Source: Sphingomonas sp. QA11 (lineage in GTDB: Bacteria; Pseudomonadota; Alphaproteobacteria; Sphingomonadales; Sphingomonadaceae). From it: 64,000 nt of DNA. The position numbers were made by a program, and so were the translations under genes. Of the stretch, positions 43,593 to 53,150 are shown one piece after another (position 1 is the first letter of the stretch; each line of letters opens with the position of its first letter). The stretch is taken from the NCBI RefSeq assembly GCF_028473665.1, contig NZ_CP098774.1, forward strand, positions 3,066,501 to 3,130,500, in the 5' to 3' direction. The notes under the pieces were generated by a model that saw only the letters and a list, made by a program, of their open reading frames with translations, was not told the origin of the DNA and did no database searches.

Positions 43593-44467
43593 CGCCCCAA
43601 CCCATCCAGCCACCGAATGATCTCGCTCTCAAGCCGGATGCGCCGGTCGGACCAGCCATGGTCGGTCGCGACATGCACGGTCGACAGCTTCTTGCCCCCG
43701 GCCGCCTTCACCGCGGCGGCCAGGCGGTCCGCCTCCGGCGCGAAGCCGTCGTCGGAGGTCAGCACGAACAAATTGGTGCCGGTCAGGCGCGGTCCGGCCT
43801 TCACGAAATCGAAAGCGTCCGCATGGGCGATCGCCTCGTCCGCCATGATCGTGCCGCTCGTATCGGCCAGCGCCTCAAGGCCGTTGGCGGCGAAGAAGCC
43901 CGCCGCCGTGTCGCGCGGCATCCGGCCGAGAAAGCCGATATTGCCGGGCGAGATCATCGCGGCACCGATCAGCGCCGGATCATGCGCCGCCGTCAGCGCC
44001 GTCACCCATCCGCCCAGGCTGTGCCCGACCATCGCGATGCGTTTGGGGTCGATGCCGAGGCGTGCGGCGTTGGCCGGGGTGCGCAGCCAGGCAAGCACCG
44101 CATCGGCATCTTCGAGGTCGTTGGCGAAGCGATAGCTGCCGGGGCTGCCCCAGGAGCCGCGATAGTTGAAGGTGACGACCGTCCACCCGGCCCGCCGGAT
44201 CGCCTGGGCGAGATCGAGATTCTTCTCATGGCCGGGCAGGCCGTGGCACAGCAGCACCACCGGATGCGGCCCCGCCCCCGCCGCGACATAGGCGAGACCG
44301 TTGATCGCCACGCCGCCGCTCGGGATATGCAGCACCTCCATCCGCGCGGGATGCGCCGCGTCGCGCACCGGATCAGTGAAGATCGCCGCCGGCACCTCCT
44401 GTGCCGCCGCAGCCTGCCCGGTCGCCGCGATCGCCAGCGCGGCCAAGGCTATGATCCAGGTTTTCAT
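43589..44467 (-). CDS. Secreted alpha/beta hydrolase
   Basis: A 292-residue hydrolase with a Sec signal peptide (MKTWIIALAALAIAATGQAAA). The oxyanion stretch LLCHGLPGHEKN, the nucleophile elbow GHSLGG (Ser150), an acid in VLTSDDGFAPEADRL and the final His in VATDHGWSD form a complete catalytic set. It resembles dienelactone hydrolase/prolyl oligopeptidase-type esterases; substrate unknown. The ATG at 44467 begins the signal peptide. Its stop overlaps the start of the next gene, so the two are coupled. Confidence 0.85.
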   Translation of the reverse strand: MKTWIIALAALAIAATGQAAAAQEVPAAIFTDPVRDAAHPARMEVLHIPSGGVAINGLAYVAAGAGPHPVVLLCHGLPGHEKNLDLAQAIRRAGWTVVTFNYRGSWGSPGSYRFANDLEDADAVLAWLRTPANAARLGIDPKRIAMVGHSLGGWVTALTAAHDPALIGAAMISPGNIGFLGRMPRDTAAGFFAANGLEALADTSGTIMADEAIAHADAFDFVKAGPRLTGTNLFVLTSDDGFAPEADRLAAAVKAAGGKKLSTVHVATDHGWSDRRIRLESEIIRWLDGLGR

Positions 44468-44765
44468 CGGCTTGCCCCCCTGTTCGGCTTGTGCCGCCAG
44501 CGTATCAGATACCAACATTCCGAACCCGATCAAAACGGCCATCCTCACCGGCCGTGCGCCTGCCTACAGGCATGACAAAAATCACGTCCCCGAGGAGCCC
44601 GTTTTCATTCGATTTCCCTCGTGAAAGCCGGGCAACCGGCCGATATCCAGGTCGATTTATGTCACACGCCATCTCGACTTCACGGGCATATCGCCGATGG
44701 ACGGAACATAATCCGGCGTCACGACACTACTTGTCGCACCATGCCGCCTATTGCACCTGAGCGGT

Positions 44766-45917
44766 ATGCCCGTGCCCGATCCCGAAAAGATCCTTCTGAT
44801 CACCCTGATGGATCCGGACGCGCCGCCGGGTGGGCGGGAGCTTCTGTGCCGGCTCAACGCGCGGGCGCTGAAAATATTGTTCGGCGAGTCCCTGACGGTT
44901 CACCGGCTGACGAAGAGATCAGTCGCCGGCCTGATCGACACCATGCGCGGGCATCCGGGCGAGGCCGACCGGCTGGAAACGGCGCGCATCCTCGCCCGGA
45001 TCGGCGACGTCTCCGCGGGGCAGGTGTTCGTCGACGGGTCGAGCCTCGGGCATCTCGTCCCGCCGATCAAACGCGCCTTTCCCGACGTCCGGGTGGTCAC
45101 CTTCTTCCACAATGTCGAGGCGCGCTTCTTCCTGGGTGCCGTCCGGGCGAAGCGAACGGTTCTGTCGCTTCGCCTCCTCGCCGCGAACTATGCCGCGGAG
45201 CGCAACGCGGTGCGGCACAGCGACGCGATCATCTGCCTTTCAGCACGGGATTCGGAGGGCCTGAGTCGCGTCTATGGCCGCGGCGCCGACTATATATCGC
45301 CCATCGCGGTCGAGGACGCCCTCCCTTCGCCTCGCCCCGGGCCCCTGTCCCGAAGCGAGCACTACCTGCTTTTCGTCGGCGGCGCCTTCTACGCCAACCG
45401 GCGCGGGATCGAATGGTTCTTGCGGGAGGTAGCGCCGCGATCCCCGCTGCCGACCATGATCGTCGGGCAAGGCATGGAAGCGCTAAGCGGGGAATTCGGC
45501 GCCTCGCCCAACATCCGCATCGTCGGCGCCGTTGACGATCTCGCCCATTGCTATGCCGGCGCCTGCTGCGTCGTCGCGCCGATCTTCGAGGGATCGGGCA
45601 TGAAGACCAAGGTCGCCGAGGCACTGATGTTCGGCAAGCGCATCATCGGCACCAGCGAGGCTTTTTCGGGCTATGGCCCCGCCGTTGCCGCGGCCGGATG
45701 GCGGGCCGAGGACGCGAACGGCTTCCTGGCGGCGATACGCGACGCGGCCGGGGCCGACCTGCCGGCGTTCGACCCGGCGTCGCGTGCGCTGTACGATGCC
45801 TCCCACTCCTTCGCCGCCGCGATGAATCGCATGGCGACGATCATGCTTCCGGCATCGGATCGACCACGGGTTGCAGCCGAGACGATGGTGCGGGGAATGA
45901 CGACGCCCGTTTCCTGA
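44766..45917 (+). CDS. Glycosyltransferase (GT4-like)
   Basis: A 383-residue putative glycosyltransferase with two Rossmann-like halves: VVTFFHNVEARFF near residue 113 in the acceptor half, and YLLFVGGAFYANRRGIEWFL with the nucleotide-sugar segment VVAPIFEGSGMKTKVAEALMFGKRIIGT in the second, which fits family GT4. It likely adds a sugar to a surface glycan, but no polysaccharide cluster surrounds it. ATG at 44766 is chosen; an in-frame TTG at 44751 would add five residues. The 298 bases before it hold no gene. Confidence 0.78.
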   Translation: MPVPDPEKILLITLMDPDAPPGGRELLCRLNARALKILFGESLTVHRLTKRSVAGLIDTMRGHPGEADRLETARILARIGDVSAGQVFVDGSSLGHLVPPIKRAFPDVRVVTFFHNVEARFFLGAVRAKRTVLSLRLLAANYAAERNAVRHSDAIICLSARDSEGLSRVYGRGADYISPIAVEDALPSPRPGPLSRSEHYLLFVGGAFYANRRGIEWFLREVAPRSPLPTMIVGQGMEALSGEFGASPNIRIVGAVDDLAHCYAGACCVVAPIFEGSGMKTKVAEALMFGKRIIGTSEAFSGYGPAVAAAGWRAEDANGFLAAIRDAAGADLPAFDPASRALYDASHSFAAAMNRMATIMLPASDRPRVAAETMVRGMTTPVS

Positions 45918-45962
45918 ACGCCGCCGCGACGGGGCCGGTCCCTGTCGCGGCGGCGTATCGGA

Positions 45963-48900
45963 TCACGCCTGCCTGAACACCGCCTCGATCCGCGTGTTGC
46001 GATCGATCGGCAGTTTGATCGACTGCCCGGTCTTCTCGACTGTCTTGCCGCCCTGGCTGACCACCCAATGGTCGATCACCGTCCCCGCGCTTGCCTCGAC
46101 AACCGCGATCTCCGTATCGCCCTGCTTGCCGTCGAAGATCCGATAGGTTTCCGTGAAGCCGTCAGCCGACAGGGCGGGCAACCCCAGCGCGGAGAAGCCG
46201 TCGGACGTGGCAAGATCGAGCACTATCTGCTTCGATTTCGCCTTCACGCTGCTGACGACCATCGTCAGGTCGATCCGCTTTATCTTCGGCGCCGGTTTGT
46301 TGCCGCGCAGGTTAAACGCGGCCTTCAGGGTCAGCGTCGTCCAGGCCGAGGGCATCGCCATCTTCTGTTTGATCCGGTCGTCGGCGTCGTCGAGGATCAG
46401 GTTCATCAGGTCCTTGGCCAGCGCGCTTTGTTGCGCCTTGGTGATCGTGCCGTTGGAGAAATGATAGCGATAGGACTTCACCAGCGAGACCGGCAGCCTC
46501 AGGCCGTAAAGCTGGTCGTCGTTGCGCACGATCCCCAGCTCGCCGATCTCGATGATGATCTCGACGTCGCCCTTGTCGGGCAGGTCGGCCGGTGCCCCTT
46601 CGAACAGGATTCGGTTCAGCCTGATGTCAGCCATCATCTGCCGCTGCCAGTCGGGCTCGACCGCGCCGAGCCGGAGCGTGCTGATCTCGGCGCTCATACC
46701 CTCGTTCAGCAGCTCGATCGGATCGCCCGCGGTGTCGCCGTCGATGACCAGGTCGACATCGCGATCGACCATGTCCAGCTTTTCCACATCCTTGATCAGG
46801 CTGGCGCGAATCTCGGCCAGGTTGCTCTTGAACAGCGGCTTCAGCGTGGCGACCCGGTCGCGCACCTCCTTGTCGGTCCATTTGTGGAGCGGCTTGTCGC
46901 TGAGCAAGGTGTTGACCTGCTCGTACAGGGTATCGAGCGACCAGTTGACCTCGACCGATTTGAGCAGCGAGGATTCGAACGCCCGCACCAGATTGTACAG
47001 CGCCTCAGTCAGCGCGATCCGGGCGCGGTTGCGCATGCCAGCGATCGCGGTGAACGCATTGGCGTTGAGCATCCGGGTACGTGCCGACGCCTCCTTGTCG
47101 AACAGACCCGCCAGGCTGTCCATATTGTCGGCGAGGTCGGCATAGCCCTGCCCGACCTGCTGGCCGAGCTGGATCACTTCCTCCTGCACCGAAGCACGCT
47201 GTTCGATGACCTCCCTGATCTCCTTGGACAGCGCTTTCCACGCCTCGTCCTTGGCAGCGAGCCTGGCCAGTTGAGTCTCGATCTCCGCCTGGGGAAGCTG
47301 CATGCTTTCATAGGCTTTCTTGAGATGCGAGGCGGCGGGGGCGAGCCCCTTGCCGACCGTCGACCAGGCCGAAGGCTTGGTTTCGGACAGCTTCTTGATG
47401 TCATCGACGCTCAGCTTCTTGCCGCCTTCCGCGCCGGCCAGTTCCTTCGCCTCGTCCTTGGCCTTCTTGATGACCTCGTCGGCATCCTTCTTCGCTGCCT
47501 TATAGGCATCGACGGTATCGCCCAGCCTCGTCTTGAGCGAGGCCATCACATCCTTCGGATCCTTGTCGAGCAGGTCGGTGGCGTCCGCCGCCATCGACGC
47601 GACACCGCCCAGGATCGGCTGGCCCACCGGCACGACCTGGCACAGGGCGGCCGCGAGGTTCACGGCGAACTTGATCTGCCCCTTCTTCGCCATGTCGTTC
47701 GAGGCCTCGTTGTAGAGGCGGGTATAGGTGACGTTGAGCTTACCCTGGATCTCGTCCTGCGCCTTGGCGAGGGCAGTGATACGCTGAGTCAGCCCCGCCG
47801 ACTTCGCTTCAGCGCCACCGATCTGCTCGACCAGCTTCGCATTCTCCTTGAGGATCAGCCGCGCGGCCGCCTCGCTGCTTTCGGCCCCTTCCGACTGGGA
47901 ACGCTGCTTCTCCACCACCCAGCTGGTGAACATCAGCACTTCGAGCGCCATGTCGACCTCCATCCGATAGAGCTGGAAGGAGCTGGAGAGCGACAGCAGC
48001 GGCGTATAGCCCGCGGGCTTGCCGAAATAATCGAGACGGGACGCGAGACGCTGGGCGAGCGTCGCCAGTTCGGTCTGGATCGATCGCCAATAGACGCCGT
48101 CCTTGGCTTTCCAGGCCTTGTTGCCGGTCGGGAGCGGTGACAGGAACGCGTCGGCATAGAGATCGACCAGGCGCTTCGCCTCGTCGCGCTGCTCGGTCAG
48201 ATAGCTTTCGCGGATATAGCCCATCGTTAGCGGCACCAGCGTCGGATGGAGCCAGATCGCGGCGTCGGCATCGATCAGTTGCTCGGCTACCGGGTCGGCA
48301 TCGTTGCCGGCCTTTCCCTCGGCGTCTTTGCCGTCCTCGGTGCTGTATTCGGTGACGGAGACCTTCGCCGTCTTCGAATTGTCGTCGTCACCCCACAGAT
48401 GGAATTCGTGATAATAGATGCAGTCGTAGAATACGGAAGCGCGTGGATATCCACCCTTGCCGCCCAAAGCCTTGGGCGCGCGCGGTCCCGCCTTGCCCGG
48501 CTTGCCCGACCATAGCTTCGCGATCGCCGGCTGGTTGGTGACCAGCTTCCCGGCCGCGCCACCATTGCCGGAATCGCCGGGGGCGATGCCCGGCTCGCCC
48601 TTGGTGGGCGGTACGGTCGTGCCCTCCACATTGTTGCTGCCATCGAAGAACTCGGCGACCTTCCAGATTCGCCGGATGCCCAGCACCTGCCGGTCCCCGT
48701 GCTTGTCTAGCTTGACGGCGACCGTCGTCTTCATGCCGCTGTCTGTGTAGGATCTCCTGTCGACATAGTTGTTCGAGAGATAGAGATAGCCCGAGGCGCT
48801 CTTGCCGTCCGCGCCATTCTGCCCCTTGCCACCGCCCTGGCCGTCCAGGCCATCGGTGATGATGCGTTTGCGGCTGGTGCCCTTCGGGGTGACTATTTCG

Positions 48901-49382
48901 TTCGCATAGATGCTGGCATCGCCGCCCGCATGGCCGTTGGCGCCGTTCGCACCGGGCGTCTTGCCGACCGAATCCTGCGCCTTGGGCGTCGCCCAGCCAG
49001 GCGGACTGGTATCGATCCGCCCGTCGCCCTCGAACTCGATCCTGCGGGCATAGATGGTGAGGTCGCATTCGGGGAGCCACCAGTCGCACCGGACGGTCAG
49101 CGTGTCGCAGATGACGGTCAGCTTCGCGACCTTCTGCCAGCCCTTTTCCCGTGCGTTGGCGGTAAGACGGGTTTCGCGCGGCACCGAGGTAATCCCGAAC
49201 AGCGTCTGCTCCGGATCCTGGTCGTCCACGATGACATGCAGCCCGGTCGCGGTCTTGTGCTTCTCGTTCTGCGTGCTGTTCTGCACGGTGACGTCGTTGA
49301 TCTTCGCGATCCCGCCAGATCCCGGCATCGAATGGAAAAATCGAAGCTGGTCCCGGATCGTTGACGGCGGCTTGAGACTCAT
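45963..49382 (-). CDS. Very large unrecognised protein with glycine-rich, helical and beta-rich regions
   Basis: A 1139-residue protein I cannot assign. Residues 1-135 are beta-rich; 140-315 contain glycine-rich collagen-like loops (GANGANGHAGGDA, GQGGGKGQNGADG, GDSGNGGAAGK, GKPGKAGP). Residues 430-870 are long amphipathic helices broken by one hydrophobic segment (KFAVNLAAALCQVVPVGQPI, about 571-600). Residues 900-1139 are beta-rich and end in an InlB/Flg_new-like repeat (VIDHWVVSQGGKTVEKTG). No signal peptide is seen. The layout recalls helical pore-forming toxins, by analogy only. GGGAGGG precedes the ATG at 49382. A 107-residue gene lies 210 bases upstream on the same strand. Confidence 0.6.
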   Translation of the reverse strand: MSLKPPSTIRDQLRFFHSMPGSGGIAKINDVTVQNSTQNEKHKTATGLHVIVDDQDPEQTLFGITSVPRETRLTANAREKGWQKVAKLTVICDTLTVRCDWWLPECDLTIYARRIEFEGDGRIDTSPPGWATPKAQDSVGKTPGANGANGHAGGDASIYANEIVTPKGTSRKRIITDGLDGQGGGKGQNGADGKSASGYLYLSNNYVDRRSYTDSGMKTTVAVKLDKHGDRQVLGIRRIWKVAEFFDGSNNVEGTTVPPTKGEPGIAPGDSGNGGAAGKLVTNQPAIAKLWSGKPGKAGPRAPKALGGKGGYPRASVFYDCIYYHEFHLWGDDDNSKTAKVSVTEYSTEDGKDAEGKAGNDADPVAEQLIDADAAIWLHPTLVPLTMGYIRESYLTEQRDEAKRLVDLYADAFLSPLPTGNKAWKAKDGVYWRSIQTELATLAQRLASRLDYFGKPAGYTPLLSLSSSFQLYRMEVDMALEVLMFTSWVVEKQRSQSEGAESSEAAARLILKENAKLVEQIGGAEAKSAGLTQRITALAKAQDEIQGKLNVTYTRLYNEASNDMAKKGQIKFAVNLAAALCQVVPVGQPILGGVASMAADATDLLDKDPKDVMASLKTRLGDTVDAYKAAKKDADEVIKKAKDEAKELAGAEGGKKLSVDDIKKLSETKPSAWSTVGKGLAPAASHLKKAYESMQLPQAEIETQLARLAAKDEAWKALSKEIREVIEQRASVQEEVIQLGQQVGQGYADLADNMDSLAGLFDKEASARTRMLNANAFTAIAGMRNRARIALTEALYNLVRAFESSLLKSVEVNWSLDTLYEQVNTLLSDKPLHKWTDKEVRDRVATLKPLFKSNLAEIRASLIKDVEKLDMVDRDVDLVIDGDTAGDPIELLNEGMSAEISTLRLGAVEPDWQRQMMADIRLNRILFEGAPADLPDKGDVEIIIEIGELGIVRNDDQLYGLRLPVSLVKSYRYHFSNGTITKAQQSALAKDLMNLILDDADDRIKQKMAMPSAWTTLTLKAAFNLRGNKPAPKIKRIDLTMVVSSVKAKSKQIVLDLATSDGFSALGLPALSADGFTETYRIFDGKQGDTEIAVVEASAGTVIDHWVVSQGGKTVEKTGQSIKLPIDRNTRIEAVFRQA

Positions 49383-49592
49383 GTTTCGCTTTCCCTCCCG
49401 TGGCCGGCAACATGATCGGATCAATGCGGTTCCCGCCGACAGCGATCAGCGCTGCGAGACCCGCGCCCCGTTGCCGGGCGGGAATATGCAGAAATTTGCC
49501 CGCCGGCTGGACGCTTTCGGCACCGGAATGGTGGCATTTGCCGCATCGTTTTGCCAGGTGCCTGCCGCACGAGGCGACGGCGCAGCGCTGCC

Positions 49593-49916
49593 TCATTCCT
49601 GTGCGCGGTCTCGCCGCTTGATCTTCCGCACTTCGGCGAGTTGCCCCTGCAGGATCGAGAGCGCATCCTGCTCGTCCGGGCTCAACCCTTTGAGCTCGAC
49701 ATGCTTCATCAGCACCTCAAGCGCGTCGCCGATCCGGCCGAGCTGGCGGCCATAGCTGCCGACCTCGTCGAGGATATCCTGCTCGACCTCCGGTTTCGGC
49801 GTCGCGCCGAGATCGATGTTGATGAAGCCATATTGCGCGCCCGGCTGATAGAAGGTCATCGGGTTGATCGCCTGCCACAGCTTCTCCGGCGCAAGAGAGA
49901 ATTGGAACGATTTCAT
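49593..49916 (-). CDS. Small partner protein of the large gene
   Basis: A 107-residue soluble protein, not recognised: MKSFQFSLAPEKLWQAINPM, then a beta segment (QYGFINIDLGAT) and an acidic helical C-terminal half (EVEQDILDEVGSYGRQLGRIGDAL). GGAGGCAGCT before the ATG at 49916 is a good ribosome site. It is encoded 210 bases upstream of the 1139-residue protein on the same strand with no clear terminator between. It could be a chaperone, antitoxin or assembly partner; context alone supports the link. Confidence 0.6.
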   Translation of the reverse strand: MKSFQFSLAPEKLWQAINPMTFYQPGAQYGFINIDLGATPKPEVEQDILDEVGSYGRQLGRIGDALEVLMKHVELKGLSPDEQDALSILQGQLAEVRKIKRRDRAQE

Positions 49917-50111
49917 AGCTGCCTCCATCCCGGGGATTCGGGGCAAGGCTAGCCCGGATCCGCGCAGCGGCGACATGCCTTGCGACCAAAGACCGACCAG
50001 CGGGACCGGTGATCGATCCTGCCCGCCATTCTGGCGGCGCGAGGATAGCCCTGTGCAGCGCGCCGCACTAACGTCGCTCGCATCCGGGGGGATCGGGCAA
50101 GGAGGGGCATG

Positions 50112-50825
50112 ATGTCCGACGGATGGACTGAATCAGCGAAAGCCTGGATCGCCGACATGGGCGAGGCCGGGGATTTCGGCCGGGCCTGGGTGCTCGACCG
50201 GCCGATGCTCGAGCGTGTGGCCGCGGGCAACTTCACGTCCGCGCTGGATGTCGGCTGCGGCGAGGGCCGCTTCTGCCGCATGCTCAGCGCGACGGGCGTT
50301 CAGACGATCGGCGTCGACCCGGTCACCGCCCTGATCGATCAGGCGCGGCGGAAAGACCCGGACGGCGACTATCGGATCGGCCGGGCCGAGATGCTCGACT
50401 TTCCCGAACGCTCGTTCGACCTGGTGGTAAGTTACCTGTCGCTGATCGATATTCCCGACATCGCCCGGGCCATATCGGAGATGGCGCGGGTGCTCCGGCC
50501 CGGCGGATCGCTGCTGATCGCAAACCTCACCAGCTTCAACACCGCCGGACAGCCGGAGGGATGGACGCGCGACGGCAAGGGGCGGCCGCGTTTCTCGATC
50601 GATCAATATCTCGAAGAACGGGTCGACTGGGTCGCCTGGCGCGGCATCCGCATCCGCAACTGGCACCGGCCGCTCGGCACCTACATGGCGTTGCTGCTGG
50701 AGCAGGGCCTGATCCTGCGACACTTCGCCGAACCCGTCCCCTATGGCGGCGACGCCGCGCACGTCGCCCGCTACCGCCGCGTCCCCTGGTTCCTGATCAT
50801 GGAATGGCACAAGCCGGCCTGCTGA
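50112..50825 (+). CDS. SAM-dependent class I methyltransferase
   Basis: A 237-residue methyltransferase of the UbiE/Methyltransf_11 type. The SAM motif reads ALDVGCGEGRFCRML (about 45-59), IGVDPVTALIDQA is the acidic second strand, and DLVVSYLSLIDIPDIARAI followed by MARVLRPGGSLLIAN gives motifs II and III. The substrate is a small molecule or lipid by analogy, otherwise unknown. Of two adjacent ATGs, 50112 has better spacing from AGGAGG. It is divergent from the small partner gene. Confidence 0.87.
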   Translation: MSDGWTESAKAWIADMGEAGDFGRAWVLDRPMLERVAAGNFTSALDVGCGEGRFCRMLSATGVQTIGVDPVTALIDQARRKDPDGDYRIGRAEMLDFPERSFDLVVSYLSLIDIPDIARAISEMARVLRPGGSLLIANLTSFNTAGQPEGWTRDGKGRPRFSIDQYLEERVDWVAWRGIRIRNWHRPLGTYMALLLEQGLILRHFAEPVPYGGDAAHVARYRRVPWFLIMEWHKPAC

Positions 50826-50927
50826 GAAGCACGCCGCAGCTTATTTTCCATCAACCATGGCCACGCACCCCTCCTTAAAGGCTCGGCAATCATATAAGGT
50901 GCCGGTGTTCCGTCCGGGGGAGAATTC

Positions 50928-51599
50928 ATGCGCCGCGACGCTCGCCTTCCGATAGCGCTCCTGCTCGCCGCGGCTCTCGGCGGGTGTGCAGCCACACCCG
51001 CGCACCGCCCCTCGGCGATCGTCGAGGTGCCCGCCGTCCCCGACAAGCAATGGCAAAGGCTGATCGTGGCCGAGGATTCGGACCGGCTCGCCACGTTCGG
51101 CACGCTCTGGTCGACCGCGCTGGCCGCCGCGACACCGCGTTTCGCCGCCGCGCTGGCACGGGAGGGCGCTCTGCTCGATCCCGCCCGCGCGCTCGGCCAT
51201 CCCGCGCTGCCGCCCGGTTCCTATCGTTGTCGCGTCGTGAAGCTCGGCGGGGAAGGCAGGCGCGTGCCCGCCTACCGCACCTTCCCGGCAACCTTCTGCT
51301 ATATCGGCGGCGAGGGCACCGGCCAGTCCTTCACCAAGCAGACCGGCACGGAGCGCCCGTCGGGCTGGCTCTATCCGGACGACGATACCCGCTTCATCTT
51401 CCTCGGCGCCTATGCCGAGGGCAATGCCAAGGCGCCGATCTATGGCGCCGAGCGCGGCCGGAGCGCACTTGGCGTGGTCGTACGCATCGCCCCGTTCCGC
51501 TGGCGGCTGACCCTGGCGCCAGTCGACCGGTCAGCGCTGCTCACCGTTTATGAGATCACGCCGGTTCCGGCCGAACAGCAGCTCGCTGAACACGAATAG
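50928..51599 (+). CDS. DUF4893 lipoprotein
   Basis: A 223-residue lipoprotein: MRRDARLPIALLLAAALGGC ends in a lipobox (ALGGC). The mature part matches DUF4893, with the PGSYRCRVVKLGGEG strand pair, FCYIGGEGTGQSFTKQTGT, RPSGWLYPDDDTRFIFLGAY and RIAPFRWRLTLAPVDR. It is predicted in the periplasm, attached to a membrane; function unknown. GGGGGAG lies before the ATG. A strong hairpin follows the stop. Confidence 0.85.
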   Translation: MRRDARLPIALLLAAALGGCAATPAHRPSAIVEVPAVPDKQWQRLIVAEDSDRLATFGTLWSTALAAATPRFAAALAREGALLDPARALGHPALPPGSYRCRVVKLGGEGRRVPAYRTFPATFCYIGGEGTGQSFTKQTGTERPSGWLYPDDDTRFIFLGAYAEGNAKAPIYGAERGRSALGVVVRIAPFRWRLTLAPVDRSALLTVYEITPVPAEQQLAEHE

Positions 51600-51610
51600 C
51601 GCCGGGCAGA

Positions 51611-51649
51611 AAAAGGGCGGGTGCGGCCCCTGCCGCACCCGCCCCCTTT
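51611..51649. terminator. Bidirectional intrinsic terminator
   Basis: GGGCGGGTGCGG (51615-51626) and CCGCACCCGCCC (51633-51644) form a perfect 12-base-pair stem with a six-base loop, flanked by AAAA on the left and CCTTT on the right. It lies between the convergent DUF4893 and outer-membrane protein genes and can serve both. Confidence 0.85.
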
Positions 51650-51668
51650 CGTCATTGCCTCGCGTCGC

Positions 51669-52229
51669 TCAGAACGCCTTTACGAGGCCGGCCATCGGCC
51701 GCAGGCTGTGTGCCGCGCCGAAGGTATTCACCTCGCCGCGCACGCGGATGCCGCTCTTGGTGCCGACCTCCACGCCGGCGCCATAGGTCATGGCGTGATA
51801 GTCGCGGCTATTGTCGCCGAACTTGTCGAAATTGGCCCATTGATAGCCGACCTTGCCGTAGAACAGGCCGTTCTGGCCCGCGCGCACGCCGACCCGGCCC
51901 GCCGCGCCATATTCCCAGTCGATATCGCCCGAGACGCCCTTGATGACATTGCCTTCGATGCCGACGAACAGGGGACCCGCAACCGTTGCGTTCACGCCGA
52001 CGACACCCTGCACGAGCGCGCCGTTCAAGCGGTCGTTGCGATTGGGCGATTGGGGAATGCCGGCATTGCGTTCGTTGTCGAACTGCTCCCAGCCGCCCAT
52101 CACGCCGACATAGGGCTCAAGGCGGGAGGTCCGGGCGCCATCCGATGCCGCCGATCCATTGTCCTGCGCGACGGCGGGGATGGCGACGAACGCGGCCGCC
52201 GCGGCGGTCACGATGAAAAACTTGCGCAT
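51669..52229 (-). CDS. Outer-membrane beta-barrel protein (OmpA-like transmembrane domain)
   Basis: A 186-residue protein with a signal peptide (MRKFFIVTAAAAAFVAIPAVAQ) and an eight-stranded-barrel pattern of alternating residues: LEPYVGVMGGWEQF, GPLFVGIEGNVI, AAGRVGVRAGQNGLFYGKVGYQWANF, TYGAGVEVG, GIRVRGEVNTF, and a terminal Phe (LVKAF), as outer-membrane insertion requires. It is a small surface or adhesion-type barrel with no OmpA peptidoglycan domain. A perfect TTGCAC palindrome lies about 94 bases upstream of its start. Confidence 0.83.
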   Translation of the reverse strand: MRKFFIVTAAAAAFVAIPAVAQDNGSAASDGARTSRLEPYVGVMGGWEQFDNERNAGIPQSPNRNDRLNGALVQGVVGVNATVAGPLFVGIEGNVIKGVSGDIDWEYGAAGRVGVRAGQNGLFYGKVGYQWANFDKFGDNSRDYHAMTYGAGVEVGTKSGIRVRGEVNTFGAAHSLRPMAGLVKAF

Positions 52230-52700
52230 GGGTACACCTTTATCTGTTACTCCCCGGGTATCGGACGCCTCGCGCATCCCGACATCGCCGAGGTCCGTCC
52301 CAACCCATCAAGCCCCAAGCTGTTGCACTGCGGTGCAAATAAGCTCCACCGAGGCCGATATTGCGGCTTTCGGGCAACGGTTTCTGTCACCCCGATGAAC
52401 GAAACATGGCCGAAATCAGCCATTTTCCGGCAACCACAGGGCGGATCTCGCCGGAACCGCTCACCCCGTTCCCGACACCGGGATATGGTGCGCAGCCGTT
52501 CCGCGATTTGACTTCCCGGCGATGGATGCCCACTCTGTCACCATGCCTGTTTCAGCGCGACAGCGGCAAAGCCGCCACCATTCGGGACAACTTCCCGCGC
52601 GTACCTAGCCCGGGCTGCCGGCGGCATTCGTCCGTCCCAGACCCGGGAAAAGCAAGCATCCCCAGGCGAGCCAGCCCGCGTCACGCGGCGAGGCCGCAGC
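52230..52700. other. Gene-free divergent region between the barrel and Rnk-like genes
   Basis: No convincing gene is seen in these 471 bases: short frames here lack coding bias and ribosome sites. The left third should hold the promoter of the barrel gene and contains the palindrome at 52323-52338; the right part should hold the promoter of the Rnk-like gene. Composition is close to the host average. Confidence 0.5.
52323..52338. promoter_or_regulatory. Perfect palindrome TTGCAC-N4-GTGCAA, candidate operator
   Basis: TTGCAC (52323-52328) and GTGCAA (52333-52338) are an exact inverted repeat with four central bases. Its place, about 95-110 bases upstream of the outer-membrane barrel start, suits a regulator site. 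TGC/GCA-rich inverted repeats of this sort are bound by PhaR-type regulators in alphaproteobacteria, but the regulator here is unknown. Confidence 0.45.
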
Positions 52701-53147
52701 ATGATCTCCGCGAAACGAAAGCCTTTTCCCGTGACCAACCCTGCCCCTGCGCGGCCGCCCGAGCGGCCGCCGATCCATGTCATCGACAGCGAATATGACG
52801 CCATCGCAGCGCTGGCTCTCCAGGCCCGGCACCGCCAGCCCAAGGTTGCGGGATTGCTGCTGGCGGAACTCGATCGCGCCGAAGTCCATACCGCCCGCGA
52901 ACTGCCGGCACGCATCGTCTCCATGCATTCGGTCGTGACCTTCCTCGACCGGGGCAGCGATGCGAGCCGCACCGTCGAGCTGGTCTATCCGCAGGAAGCC
53001 GATATCGACGCCGGCAAGGTCTCGATTCTTACACCGGTGGGCGCCGGGCTGATCGGCCTTGCGCAAGGCGATTCAATCCTGTGGCCGGATCGGGACGGCC
53101 ATGAACGGTGGCTCGAAATCGTCGACGTTCGTGCGCCGGCCGCCTGA
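52701..53147 (+). CDS. Rnk-like nucleoside diphosphate kinase regulator / GreA-GreB C-terminal protein
   Basis: A 148-residue protein like Rnk, a relative of the Gre transcript-cleavage factors. A short Rnk-type helical arm (DSEYDAIAALALQARHRQP, about 30-50) leads into the FKBP-like Gre C-terminal domain: ARIVSMHSVVTFLDRG, RTVELVYPQEADI, ISILTPVGAGLIGL and DSILWP. It should bind RNA polymerase near the secondary channel. The N-terminal 20 residues are Pro-rich and not conserved, so a later start is possible. A small gene follows after three bases. Confidence 0.82.
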   Translation: MISAKRKPFPVTNPAPARPPERPPIHVIDSEYDAIAALALQARHRQPKVAGLLLAELDRAEVHTARELPARIVSMHSVVTFLDRGSDASRTVELVYPQEADIDAGKVSILTPVGAGLIGLAQGDSILWPDRDGHERWLEIVDVRAPAA

Positions 53148-53150
53148 GCC

